NCBI GenBank assembly: GCA_964483725.1
Contig: CAZACQ010000005.1
Coordinates: 1-47,310 of the forward strand
Origin: CAZACQ01 sp964483725
GTDB taxonomy: Bacteria > Patescibacteriota > Gracilibacteria > Absconditabacterales > Absconditicoccaceae
Reading direction: 5' to 3'
Length of the DNA: 47,310 nucleotides
Shown: positions 34,172-47,310 of the stretch, in pieces
Layout of the letters: every line of letters begins with the position of its first letter
Position numbering within the stretch: the first letter of the stretch is position 1
Program-made: the position numbers and the translations under genes
Notes under the pieces: model-generated
Database searches by the model: none
Seen by the model: only the letters and a program-made list of their open reading frames with translations
Told to the model about the DNA's origin: nothing

Positions 34172-34768
34172 CTACTGTATTAATTCAAGTATCTCATCAT
34201 CCATAGGTTCTGTTTCTGAAAGAAAGTAATCTACCAACTCTCATTCTCTATTTACAAAATACTTTTGAAAATTCCACTCAATTTCTGAATCTTTCAATCA
34301 ATTATATTCTTTATTTGTAAGTCGGTTATATATATCATGCTGATCCTCTCAAACAACATCAATTCTAGTAGATAAAGGAAATGTAATTCAAAATGTAGAA
34401 TCACAAAACTCTTGAATATCTTCGTCATCTTCAAATTCTTGACCTGCAAAATTATCTGAAGGAAATCAAATAACTTGTAAATCTCAACTATATTGCATAT
34501 GAAGTTCTTGCAGTCACTCATATTGATAAGTATATCAGCATTGAGAAGCAGTATTCACTAGTAATAAATTTTTTCATTTATAATCAGAAAAATCTATTTG
34601 TCATCAATCAATAGACATAACAGATAAATCATAAAAACTTGAAGAATCCAAATCAGAATAATCATTCTCATCAATAACCTCCTCTTCTCATGAAATATAA
34701 AGAACTGATGCAAAAATAAAAAATCAAACAAATAAAGAAATTACAGCTATAAATATATTATTTTTCAT
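34172..34768 (-). CDS. Glutathione-peroxidase-like protein with N-terminal membrane anchor
   Basis: 198 residues. MKNNIFIAVISLFVGFFIFA anchors the protein or acts as a signal peptide, then an acidic spacer follows. The thiol-peroxidase core starts near residue 50: LLLVNTASQCGYTYQYEGLQ has the peroxidatic Cys, then VIGFPSDNFAGQEF, ITFPLSTRID and EWNFQKYFVNREGE with the Trp-Asn of the catalytic set. Cys is used, not selenocysteine (TGT codon). Being outside the cytoplasm, it probably uses thioredoxin-like reductants and may protect the surface from peroxides. Confidence 0.87.
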
Positions 34769-34837
34769 AAGCAGATTATTAATATAATAAAACTAAATAA
34801 GTTATAAAATTATAAATTATTTTTGCAATAGAAAATT

Positions 34838-36250
34838 TTAAACTATCTTATCAGCTTCTTTTTTCAATAAAATATTTAAAAGTACAGGAGCTATGAAAGT
34901 AGTCAATATAACAACAATAATTATAATACCAAACACCTCATTACTAATAGCTCAAATACCAAGACCAATACTAGCAAAAACAAGTCAAACTTCTCATCTT
35001 GGAGCCATACCCAATCAAACAATATGTTTATTTACTCAAGAAGCTACAAATCAAGAAAGGTATTTTCAAAGAAAAGCTAAGATAGTTAATAATAGTGATA
35101 ATACAATCACATTTAAATCACTAAAAACTGTTAGATCAAGTTGCATACCTGTCATCACAAAAAATAAAGGTATTAACATCATTCATATAGGTTCTATCAA
35201 GTCTTCTAATTGTCTTCTCTCATGTCATTTCATTATTTTATTAAACCTTTTTCTTTCTTCATCTGTCAAAGATAAATCAGAAACATATGATTTAATATCA
35301 TTAACAACATGAATATCTTTATAATACTTAAAATGAACTGGATCAAGTATCAAACCAGCAGCAAAAGCTCATATAATAGGAGCCAATCATGCTAAATCAG
35401 CCAAAAATGCAAATATCAAACAGAAACTTATTACAATAGTGAATTTCATACCAAGACCCGTACTAATTTTTGAGAATAATTTACTTGTATAGGACTCTAA
35501 TAATTGACCTAAAGCAATAGCTCAAAATAGGAATATTATAGCCTGCATAAGTATAAATCATATTTCTCAAAAGTTTAATCATGCATCTGGATTTGTAACA
35601 ATAGCAGAAACAACAGCCAATATCAAAAGACCTAATACATCATCTATTACAGCAGCTCAAAGAACAATTTGTCACTCTTTGGAATTTACTTTATTATGAT
35701 CTTTGAATACTGACATAGTTATTCAAACAGAAGTTGCAGTAAATGCTGCTCATAAGAACAACCAAGTAGAAAGTCAGTCATCTGGCAGAAGCCACATACT
35801 TGCAAAATAACCAGCAACAAAAGGAAGTATTACTCATACTAATGCTACATTTATTGCTTTAAGTCACACCTTTTTCATTTTAGAAATTTCAGACTCTAGT
35901 CAAATTTGAAAAAGCAATATTAAGACTCAAAGTTGTGAAAGGAACATTAAAAGTTCATTTTCTTTTATTGCTTCAAAAAAGTTAATATTTAATAATATCA
36001 AATTACCAGCTATAACTCAAACCAACAATTGTCACAAAACAGGAGGAAATCATATTTTTTCTACTAATCATCATAATTTAGATAAAATTAGTATTATTGC
36101 TAGAGCAAAGAAAGTGAAAGCAACTGAGTATCATGCTATATCCTCTGGACCCGCTGCTCACACAAATGGTGTATATAATATTAAAACAACCAAAAGTCAT
36201 ATTATTAAATTATTTTTTCTTTTTAGAATATGAGAAAGTAAAGATCACAT
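34838..36250 (-). CDS. CPA2-family cation/proton antiporter (Kef/Na+:H+ type)
   Basis: 470 residues, about 12-13 membrane segments. The core contains FPPVLGQLLVGVIAGNLIL, LSQLGVLILLFQIGLES, LFLGAAFTATSVGITMSV and VLGAAVIDDVLGLLILAVVS, the last holding the conserved Asp-Asp of the ion site. The start ATG 36250 is followed by TGA; TTG codons upstream are alternatives. No C-terminal RCK domain is present, so it is a Na+/H+ type rather than a full Kef channel. Confidence 0.92.
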
Positions 36251-36333
36251 TTTCAAAATTAATTAATTTTTTAAAAAGCAATGCCACTTATACTCTTTTA
36301 TTTAATAAAATCAATACAAAATATATACTTAAA

Positions 36334-37149
36334 TTACTTTTTTAAGACTTTAACTGTCTTTCAATTAAGCAAATTTATAAGTTCTTCTCAGTCAAATCAC
36401 AAATAATTAGAGTTATTATGAAGTGAATTAAGTAGATTATCCTTATAGTTTTTTGCAAGATTATTTTTAAAAAGTTCTATAGAAGATACATTTATTATGA
36501 AATCGATAAATTCCCAATCTTTAATACTGATTTGATATACAAATCAAGACTTAGATCTATTATAACTAAGCTTAATATTTAAACACTTTGATTCTAAATA
36601 AGAAAATAATTTTTCTATAAAATCATCTTTTCATAATAGTGATAGCTCCATTTTTAGGTGAATTTTACAAGAGTTAATTCATTCATCAACTATATTCATA
36701 TCTCAATAAGCCCATATAAGTCATAAAACAAAAGAAAAAATTTCTACAATATTATCATTTGAGATAGAATTATCTATATCACATACAATATCATCAAAGC
36801 CTAGATTATTATCAAAAAAAATTCTATTTCACTTTTTATAAATCCTATTATCAATTCAATAAGAGAATAAAAGCTCATTCATTTCTTCAATATAATCAGA
36901 GTGGAATCAAGATAAATAAGTATCATAATTTGAAGTATACTCATCAAAATATTGATATATAGAAAATCAATAAGAAAAATAAAGCTTATTTAGATTAGAT
37001 ACATTTAAATGAGGTCTATCACAAACTTTAAAATATTCCATTCAATCTCAAAGCTGTTTTTGATTAATTAATTTAAATTTATTTTTATAATGAACTAATA
37101 AATATCATCAAATAAATAAATAAGATTCTTTAGAAATAGATATATCCAT
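36334..37149 (-). CDS. Unknown protein with a possible LAGLIDADG-like domain
   Basis: 271 residues. I do not recognise it firmly. The middle has IFSFVLGLIWAYGDMN, which resembles the LAGLIDADG helix (LxGLxxAxGD), followed by beta-rich segments such as CKIHLKMELSLLGKDDFIEK and a helix LFSYLESKCL. A second weaker match lies near the N-terminus (YLFIGGYLLVHYKNKFK). Domains of this kind occur in homing endonucleases and WhiA-type regulators. It is not inserted in another gene. It lies directly downstream of the SEDS gene (18 bp) and may share its transcript. Function unknown. Confidence 0.6.
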
Positions 37150-37167
37150 AAAATTAAATATGAAAAA

Positions 37168-38268
37168 CTAAAGCTTCTTTCACTCAGTAATAATTTTGTA
37201 CAATAAAACAATTTGAACAAAATTCATCATTATAGCAGTTCATCAATAACTAATAAATGGTAATGTAATACCTGTAAGAGGCAGTATATTTATATTAACT
37301 CAAATATTAATAAATGCCTGAACCATTATCAAAGATAATATTCAAATTCAAAGTATTCTATAATACTCATTATTAACATTCCTAAGTCATTTTATAAAGA
37401 AATAAGCCAACAAGAAATAAAGTGTAAGCAAAACTGAATTACCAATAAGTCATATCTCTTCGGAGAATGCTGCAAAAACAAAGTCTGATTGTGCAATTGG
37501 AATATATCAAAACTTTTGCAATCACTTACCGTATCAAGATCATAAAATTCATCATCAACCTACAGATGTAAGAGCTTGTTGAGTTTGCCAACCAATTCAC
37601 CTACCAGTTTCATCAATTTCTGGATTAAAAAAATATTCAAATCTCACTCTAATATAATCAAACTGCATTCAAATATTATATGACAAAAATAATCACACAA
37701 CAAGTAATGTTAGAACATATTTAATTTTACCTCAAGCATACCAATACATAATCAATGCAGTAGGGGCCAAAACCATCAAAGTTCACAAATCTGGTAAAGC
37801 AAGAAAAACAACAGATAAAATTCAAGTTAGAATTAAAAAACCAAAAAATCATGGAATAGAACTAAGCATTTTTTTCTTCCTTACAAACCAACCTGCGAAG
37901 AAAATAACAAATGCAGTTTTAAAAATTTCTGCTGGTTGAATAGTACCCAATCATTGAATATAAATCCATCATTTAGAACCAAATAATTCAACTCACAATG
38001 GAGTAAAAACCATTAATTGAAATATTAAAGCAAAAATTATAATATAATTTCTATAGTCTTGAATAAGCCTAAGTGGAATCTTATAAATAATAAAAGCAAC
38101 TAAAAAAGCTATTGCTATACTTTGCAAATGCCTAAAAAAATAAAAATAATTGGAAGGCTCTAAATCTTCCAATCTAACAGTAAGCCTAAATGATTCATAA
38201 ATACTTACAGAGTAAATAGCAAGTACTCAAAAAAATGTTAACAATAGTCATATTACAATTATATGCAT
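37168..38268 (-). CDS. SEDS family peptidoglycan polymerase (FtsW/RodA)
   Basis: Membrane glycosyltransferase that polymerises lipid II. 366 residues with about 10 membrane segments. It includes RWIGWQTQQALTSVGGGGIL, QKFGYIPIAQSDFVFAAFSEE (the motif with the catalytic Asp region of extracellular loop 4), and a C-terminal LPLTGITLPFISYGGTAIM typical of SEDS proteins. FtsW versus RodA cannot be decided from these motifs; no ftsZ or mreB is adjacent. With the class A PBP and the flippase it completes a wall-synthesis set within this window. Confidence 0.92.
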
Positions 38269-38270
38269 AT

Positions 38271-38312
38271 TTATAAGTTATGAAGTGTGAATTTAAAGTT
38301 TAAAGTTCATAA
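38271..38312. repeat. Degenerate 7-bp tandem repeat, about six units, upstream of the SEDS gene
   Basis: TTATAAG, TTATGAA, GTGTGAA, TTTAAAG, TTTAAAG, TTCATAA in exact register. It begins 2 bp upstream of the SEDS start codon, so it lies where the promoter or 5' UTR would be. Confidence 0.6.
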
Positions 38313-38476
38313 TAAGCATTTATTTTAACATTTCAAGCAAAATTAAAAATTAGTTTAGTATAATTTTTTAAAAAAACACTTTTCCAAAATTAGATTATTA
38401 TACAATCCAATTACAAAAAATAGTTCCACCAATATTGTGAAACTATCTGTAATTTTCGCTAATTATCCGGGAAAAA

Positions 38477-38546
38477 GTAGAGATTAGAGGCTAATTCTTT
38501 CAACTTTCAACCTTCACCTTTAAACTTTCAACTTTCAACTTTCAAT
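38477..38546. repeat. Degenerate 7-bp tandem repeat, ten units (mostly TTTCAAC)
   Basis: GTAGAGA, TTAGAGG, CTAATTC, TTTCAAC, TTTCAAC, CTTCACC, TTTAAAC, TTTCAAC, TTTCAAC, TTTCAAT in exact 7-bp register. It sits just past the sufB stop codon. The tract shifts from the CTAANNN/TTAGAGN type to the TTTCAAC type without losing phase. Confidence 0.85.
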
Positions 38547-38549
38547 TTT

Positions 38550-39932
38550 TTATCAAATACTTCATTCCATTTCCATTTCAATCAATTTATTCATTTCTCA
38601 AGCATATTCAAGAGGTAATTTTTTAACTATATCAGAAACGAATCAATTTACCAGCATTCATGCAGCCTTTTCTTCATCTATTCACTTTCACATAAGATAA
38701 AACAAACTATTTTCATCTATTTTTCAAGAACTTGCTTCATGAGCTACAATTGAATCTGCATTTAAACATTCAATATTTGGTATAGTATTACTAACTGATT
38801 TATCATCAATAAGTATAGCATCACATTCTGTTTTGTTTACAGCTCACTTGGCACTTGGCAATATTTTTACCATTCATCTATAATTATTTATTCACCCTCA
38901 TTTTGAAATTCATTTACTAACAATATTAGATGAAGTATTTTTTCATATATGCAAAACTTTGGCTCAAGTATCTTGCACTTGCGACTCTGAAGCAAAAGCA
39001 ACTCATAAATGATCAGCCTTACTATTGTTTCATTTCAAAATACTCATTGGATAAAGCATAGTCTTACCACTTCATAAATTTCATCAAATCCATTCAATAT
39101 AAGCATTTTCTTGAAGAACAGACCTTTTGGTATTCAAATTATAAGTATCCAAAGACCAGTTTTCTACAGAAGAATATCTCATATGAGAATTTTTTCAAAC
39201 AAATATTTCTACACACCCAGCATGCAAAGCACGACTATCAAATTTTGGAGCAGAACATCACTCTATATAATCGCACTGAGCATCATCTTCTACTATTATC
39301 AAAGTATGTTCAAATTGACCTCAATTAGCAGTGTTCATCCTAAAATATGCTTGCAATGGTTCATTTAATTTTACTCATTTGGGTACATAAATAAATGTCC
39401 CACCACTCCATACTGCACCATGTAATGCTGCAAATTTATGGTCATTAGGGGGTACAAGTTTCATAAAATATTGTTTCACTAAATCCTCATGTTTATGCAA
39501 TGCCTCATTCATATCCTCAAAAATAATTCACTTATCAGACCATTTTTCTTTTATCTTATGATAAACCATAGATGAATCATACTGTCATCATGCTCAAGCA
39601 AGATATTTTCTTTCTGCTTCAGGAATTCATAATCTTTCAAATTTTTCTTTTATTTTAGGATCAACATCTTCCCAGTCTTTTGCATATTTTTCCATAGCTT
39701 CTGGCTTAGCAAAAAACATAACTTCATCAAAATTTAAGTCAGAAATATCTGGACCCCAACTTGGCACTTTAGTCTCATTGAATATTTTTAGAGAATTTAA
39801 TCTATGTTCAAGCATCCATTCTGGCTCATTATTCTCTAGAGAAATTCTTTTTACTACATTTTCATCTATTCACTTTAGCATAATAGCATATTTCACATCC
39901 TCTGGCAAATTTATAAAGTTTTTTTCTGACAT
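38550..39932 (-). CDS. sufB: SufB, Fe-S cluster assembly protein
   Basis: Core scaffold subunit of the SufBCD complex. 460 residues, normal length. Matching features: PEWMLEHRLNSLKIFNETKV, DYIEGCSAPKFDSRALHAGC, VKILPSAKGAVNKTECDAIL, HEASSGKIDENSLFYLMSRG-type C-terminal region (here SLFYLMGKGIDEEKAAGMLV) and FVSDIVKKLPLEYAGEMNKL. The downstream end carries the heptamer repeat tract. sufC lies 20 bp upstream on the same strand. Confidence 0.96.
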
Positions 39933-39952
39933 TAGTTAAGTCAATAATATAT

Positions 39953-40672
39953 TTAAAATCATTTATTTCTTACTTTTTCTATTAGCTCTATTCATCAAGT
40001 TTCACTTATAGCTCAATCTTTAATAATAAAACTATTTTCTATATCAAGATATTCATATATATCAAAATAATGAGATATAATAATAAAACTAACTTCAGGT
40101 CAAGACATTGATTTAATAGTATTTCAAAGATCTCTAAGTGAATTTATATCCAATCAAGAATCTATCTCATCCAGTAAAATATATTTTGGGTTCAAAATTC
40201 TCATTTGAAGCAATTCTAGCTTTCTCTTCTCTCATCAACTAAAACCCACATTCAAATCTCTAAATAAAAAGTCTTTAGAAATTCACATTTCATTTATTAT
40301 AGGCTCAATAAATTTTTTAAATTTCATAAAACTTAATTGTTTAGATTCTGGCAACCTAGCATTATATATCATCTTTAAAAACTCAAATAATTTGATTCAA
40401 GGTATTTCAGGAACATTTTGAAAAGCTAGAAAAATTCATTTTTGAGATCTTTCATCTGGAGACATATCCAAAAGATCTTCTCAATCAAGTTTAATAGATC
40501 AAGAATTAATACTATAATTAGGATGTCACATTATAGAAAACAATAAAGATGATTTTCATGATCAATTTTTTCACATCAAAGCATAATTCTTACCTAATTC
40601 AAAACTTCAAGTAAAATCACTAATAACATTATTATCATCAACACTAACACTTAAATTATTTATTTCTAACAT
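39953..40672 (-). CDS. sufC: SufC, Fe-S assembly ATPase
   Basis: ABC-type ATPase of the SufBCD complex. 239 residues. Walker A LMGKNGSGKSSLLFSIMGHP, Q-loop region FLAFQNVPEIPGIKLFEFL (a SufC-type motif), signature FSGGEKRKLELLQM and Walker B YILLDEIDSGLDI, then the H-loop ISHYFDIYEYL. Several P-loop and signature glycines are TGA. It is upstream of sufB. Together with the sufD/sufU-like pair at 11 kb it makes a Suf system split over two loci. Confidence 0.96.
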
Positions 40673-40736
40673 ATTTAATACAATTATTTATAAATTGTTA
40701 TATAATAAACAAACTTTACCTAATTTTTAAGCTAGT

Positions 40737-41177
40737 TTATTTTATAGATTCTGCTTCTTTTCTTGCTAATTTATCCACAAGCTCATTCATTGGATTATTA
40801 TTGTGAGCTTTTACCCAATTTCGTTCTATTTTATCAAATTTTTTAATCAGTTTACTTAATTCTTTCCATAAATCTTGATTTTTAACATCTTGCTTATTTG
40901 ATAATTTCCAATTATTAGATTCCCATTTAGATAAGTAATTAGAAACTCAATCAGCAACATACTTACTATCTACATACATTTTAATAGGAATTTTATTACT
41001 TTTTAGTAAAAGTAATGCTTCAATCACAGCTCTTAATTCCATTCTATTATTAGTTGTATTTAACTCATATCAAGAAATTTTTTTAGAATTTTCTCAATAC
41101 ATTAATATTGCTGCATATCATCATGGTCAAGGATTTCAAAGACAACTTCAATCAGTATATATTTTTATATATTCCAT
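40737..41177 (-). CDS. rnhA: Ribonuclease HI
   Basis: Cleaves RNA in RNA-DNA hybrids. 146 residues. All four acidic residues can be placed: the Asp of YTDGSCLGNPGPGGYAAIL, the Glu of NNRMELRAVIEALL, the Asp of MYVDSKYVADGV, and the last Asp in MNELVDKLA. The WESNNWKLSNKQDVKNQDLW segment is the usual basic-protrusion region. It diverges from the PrsW-like gene. Confidence 0.95.
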
Positions 41178-41258
41178 CTTTTGACTTTTATTATTATTTT
41201 TTTATAATTAAATATTGTATATACAGTTTACAAATTTACAAAGCAAAATCAACATTAT

Positions 41259-42140
41259 ATGATAGAAATATTACTATTGTTACCGATCAGTTTACTTATA
41301 TTGAATATATGGCTTTGGTTATTCGACAATATATTTAAATTTAAAGCTGATAAGATAAAAATATGAATAATAAGCATTAGCATGTGATTAATCTCATGAT
41401 TGAGTATAATATTTTATGCTAATTTATTATGAGAATTAAGTCTAAATGAACTAATATTCACAAATACAAGTAACATAGATAATTTTAGTATATATATAGC
41501 ATTTTGGATTTATCTATCAATAATTGTTCGAAGTATTAAGTTGATACTAAGTAAATTTAAAATTAGTAAGTTCTTTATAATTAATTATATCTTATTTAGC
41601 ATAATATATCTTTTATCTTCATATATATGATTAAATTTAATAGTAGAAACAGCTATATTATATTATATATTTGTAGCATTCTGAGAAGAGTTTATGAAAT
41701 ACTTAATATGAGTTAGCTATTACGAAAAATGGAAAATAAGTAAGAATGATTTAATCTTATATTGAATATTAAGTGCTGTATGATTTGCTTTTGTAGAAAA
41801 CATTGTTTATATGATTGGAATAATTTCAGGAGAAGAATTGATACCCGCATTAGTTGGATGAGCAAGTTTGTTACTAGTAAGATGATTAGTATGATTTATT
41901 GCACATATAGTGTTTACAGGTAATATATCATATATGGTACAAAAATGATTAAACAAAAATATGCTTATGGTTTATAGTATAATATGAATAATAATTTGAA
42001 CAAATATTCACTTTATATATGATGTAATGTTATTAAAAAACTATTGAATAGTAGTTCCTTTATTAATAATAATTTGATATATTTGGATTAGTTATATATT
42101 TTATAATTCTGACAGCATATATATAAAACAAGTAAATTAA
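41259..42140 (+). CDS. PrsW-like intramembrane protease
   Basis: 293 residues, about eight membrane segments. It has the PrsW hallmarks in order: AFGEEFMKYLIG (EExxK type), GILSAVGFAFVENIVYM (FAxxEN), RGLVGFIAHIVFTGNISYMV (H..FT) and GTNIHFIYDVML (HxxxD-like). PrsW of Bacillus cleaves anti-sigma factor RsiW; the target here is unknown. The start ATG 41259 is in frame. The gene faces the rRNA operon and shares a terminator with it. Confidence 0.83.
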
Positions 42141-42157
42141 AATAAAATTTAAAACAT

Positions 42158-42188
42158 AAAAAAAAGTGTCTTTTAAAGACACTTTTTT
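42158..42188. terminator. Bidirectional terminator between prsW-like gene and 16S rRNA
   Basis: AAAAAGTGTCTTT and its complement form a perfect stem with a short loop, flanked by A- and T-runs. It ends both the prsW-like transcript and the rRNA transcript. Confidence 0.85.
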
Positions 42189-42198
42189 CTATATCAGT

Positions 42199-42224
42199 CA
42201 GTAATAATAATTAAAAGAGACAAG
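42199..42224 (-). repeat. 16S rRNA processing stem, 3' arm
   Basis: This 26-nt segment is complementary, with one G-U pair, to 43796-43821 on the other side of the 16S gene. In the transcript the arms form a long stem enclosing 16S, the standard RNase III substrate. An rnc gene is at 28672-29397. Confidence 0.85.
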
Positions 42225-42267
42225 CCTAACTTAAGTATTTTAGCCATTTTATATATAGTTCTTTAGT

Positions 42268-43784
<1,517 letters not shown>

Positions 43785-43795
43785 AAAAGTTAGAA

Positions 43796-43821
43796 CTTGC
43801 CTCTTTTAATTATTATTACTG
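43796..43821 (-). repeat. 16S rRNA processing stem, 5' arm
   Basis: The partner of 42199-42224, located in the 70-nt spacer between 5S and 16S. It shows that 16S is cut out of a transcript that continues from 5S. Confidence 0.85.
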
Positions 43822-43854
43822 TTAAAGATCACATATTATTAGGTACTATACCTA

Positions 43855-43980
<126 letters not shown>

Positions 43981-44053
43981 TAAGTACAATACTTTTAAAA
44001 AAGTAATTCTTAGTATAAGAATTTAAGTCTATATTTCAAGACTAAACAGACAA

Positions 44054-44073
44054 GTGTTTTATATTTTTAAAAG
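44054..44073 (-). repeat. 23S rRNA processing stem, 3' arm
   Basis: GTGTTTTATATTTTTAAAAG pairs perfectly with 47027-47046 across the 23S gene. The pairing continues into the rRNA ends through GATAAGTC/GACTTATC. Confidence 0.85.
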
Positions 44074-47026
<2,953 letters not shown>

Positions 47027-47046
47027 CTTTTAAAAATATAAAACAC
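47027..47046 (-). repeat. 23S rRNA processing stem, 5' arm
   Basis: The 20-nt partner of 44054-44073, immediately before the 23S 5' end. Probably processed by RNase III. Confidence 0.85.
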
Positions 47047-47179
47047 CAATCTGTTAATGAACACTTTCTTTTTTCAAGATGTAGTTATCAGTATAATTAT
47101 TTCTTATCAAATTTCAAGACTTTTTGACTTTATTTTGTCTTCAAAATTCAATAAGACATTTTTTATGACAACACGGTAC

Positions 47180-47207
47180 AGTATAATAAAATTATCAATA
47201 ATTTCAA
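47180..47207 (-). promoter_or_regulatory. Candidate promoter of the rRNA operon
   Basis: On the minus strand TTGAAA and TATACT are spaced by 16 bp, followed by a GC-richer discriminator (GTACCGTG) that stands out from the AT-rich spacer. It lies between tRNA-Gly and 23S, about 130 bp upstream of the 23S 5' end, so transcription would begin with 23S. Confidence 0.6.
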
Positions 47208-47256
47208 GACAATTTTACACTTTTTTATGTTATTCTTACATTTCTCTATATAACAA

Positions 47257-47310
47257 AGCGGGTGACGAGACTCGAACTCGCAACATTCTGCTTGGAAGGC
47301 AGATGCTCTA
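47257..47310 (-). tRNA. tRNA-Gly (anticodon UCC), 3' part, cut by window edge
   Basis: The anticodon arm CTGCC-TTCC-AAGCAG, T-arm GCGAG/CTCGT with TTCGAGT, and 3' acceptor CACCCGC with discriminator U are visible. The anticodon is TCC, reading GGA/GGG. The 5' end lies beyond the window. It is not the UCA tRNA needed to decode UGA. Confidence 0.93.

Noticed and set aside
34172..34768. TGA in the glutathione-peroxidase-like gene might encode selenocysteine
   Set aside because: The peroxidatic position is an ordinary Cys codon (TGT), and the TGA codons fall at Gly positions as in all other genes here.
47257..47310. The tRNA-Gly at the right edge might be the UGA-decoding tRNA
   Set aside because: Its anticodon loop gives TCC, not TCA.

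Overview
This window comes from an AT-rich bacterium that reads UGA as glycine (translation table 25). That code is known from the Absconditabacteria (SR1) and Gracilibacteria branch of the Patescibacteria/CPR; I cannot tell which of the two this is. The evidence is direct. Invariant glycines fall on TGA in many conserved families, for example the first Gly of the FtsH Walker A motif, the SecA C-terminal zinc motif, the SufC P-loop and signature, and glycines of ribosomal protein L27. Read with the standard code, almost every gene here breaks into short pieces. Read with TGA = Gly, the window resolves into about 41 mostly intact, tightly packed genes. All CDS coordinates below use TGA = Gly.

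Layout. 1-3.7 kb (minus): 5' end of triosephosphate isomerase, Elp3, glutamate dehydrogenase, a 2Fe-2S ferredoxin. 3.8-6.0 kb (plus): an unrecognised secreted protein and a YidD-Fmt fusion. 6.0-12.9 kb (minus): HtpX, GrpE, SecA, a SufU-like protein with missing cysteines, a short SufD/SufB-like protein, and ATP synthase gamma. 13.2-17.0 kb (plus): FtsH and a lipid/polysaccharide flippase. 17.1-18.1 kb (minus): methionine aminopeptidase and a small acidic protein. 18.3-20.5 kb (plus): FtsK. 20.5-23.1 kb (minus): a membrane-anchored TPR protein and TsaD. 23.3-27.6 kb (plus): tRNA-Ser, a LysM-CHAP peptidoglycan hydrolase, a class A penicillin-binding protein. 27.7-41.2 kb (minus): SecF, RNase III, NusB, L32, L27, tRNA-Arg, PrcB-like, GST-like, PD-(D/E)XK nuclease, DUF84 NTPase, tRNA-Arg, a small unknown protein, a glutathione-peroxidase-like protein, a cation/proton antiporter, a LAGLIDADG-like protein, a SEDS protein, SufB, SufC, RNase H. 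41.3-42.1 kb (plus): a PrsW-like protease. 42.2-47.3 kb (minus): rRNA genes in the order 23S-5S-16S, then a partial tRNA-Gly.

The gene set is largely housekeeping: protein export (SecA, SecF, YidD), membrane and protein quality control (FtsH, HtpX, GrpE), cell wall and division (PBP, SEDS, LysM-CHAP, flippase, FtsK), Fe-S assembly split between two loci (sufD/sufU at 11 kb, sufB/sufC at 39 kb), and tRNA/rRNA maturation (Elp3, TsaD, RNase III, RNase H). I saw no transposon, prophage or CRISPR array.

The most unusual features are: (1) the 16S rRNA 3' tail has lost the CCUCC anti-Shine-Dalgarno core, and the start sites I checked lack Shine-Dalgarno motifs; (2) the rRNA operon is permuted to 23S-5S-16S, with its own promoter and two intact processing stems; (3) YidD is fused in frame to methionyl-tRNA formyltransferase; (4) degenerate tandem repeats of exactly 7-bp period lie in several intergenic regions; (5) the SufU-like scaffold keeps only one of three ligand cysteines.
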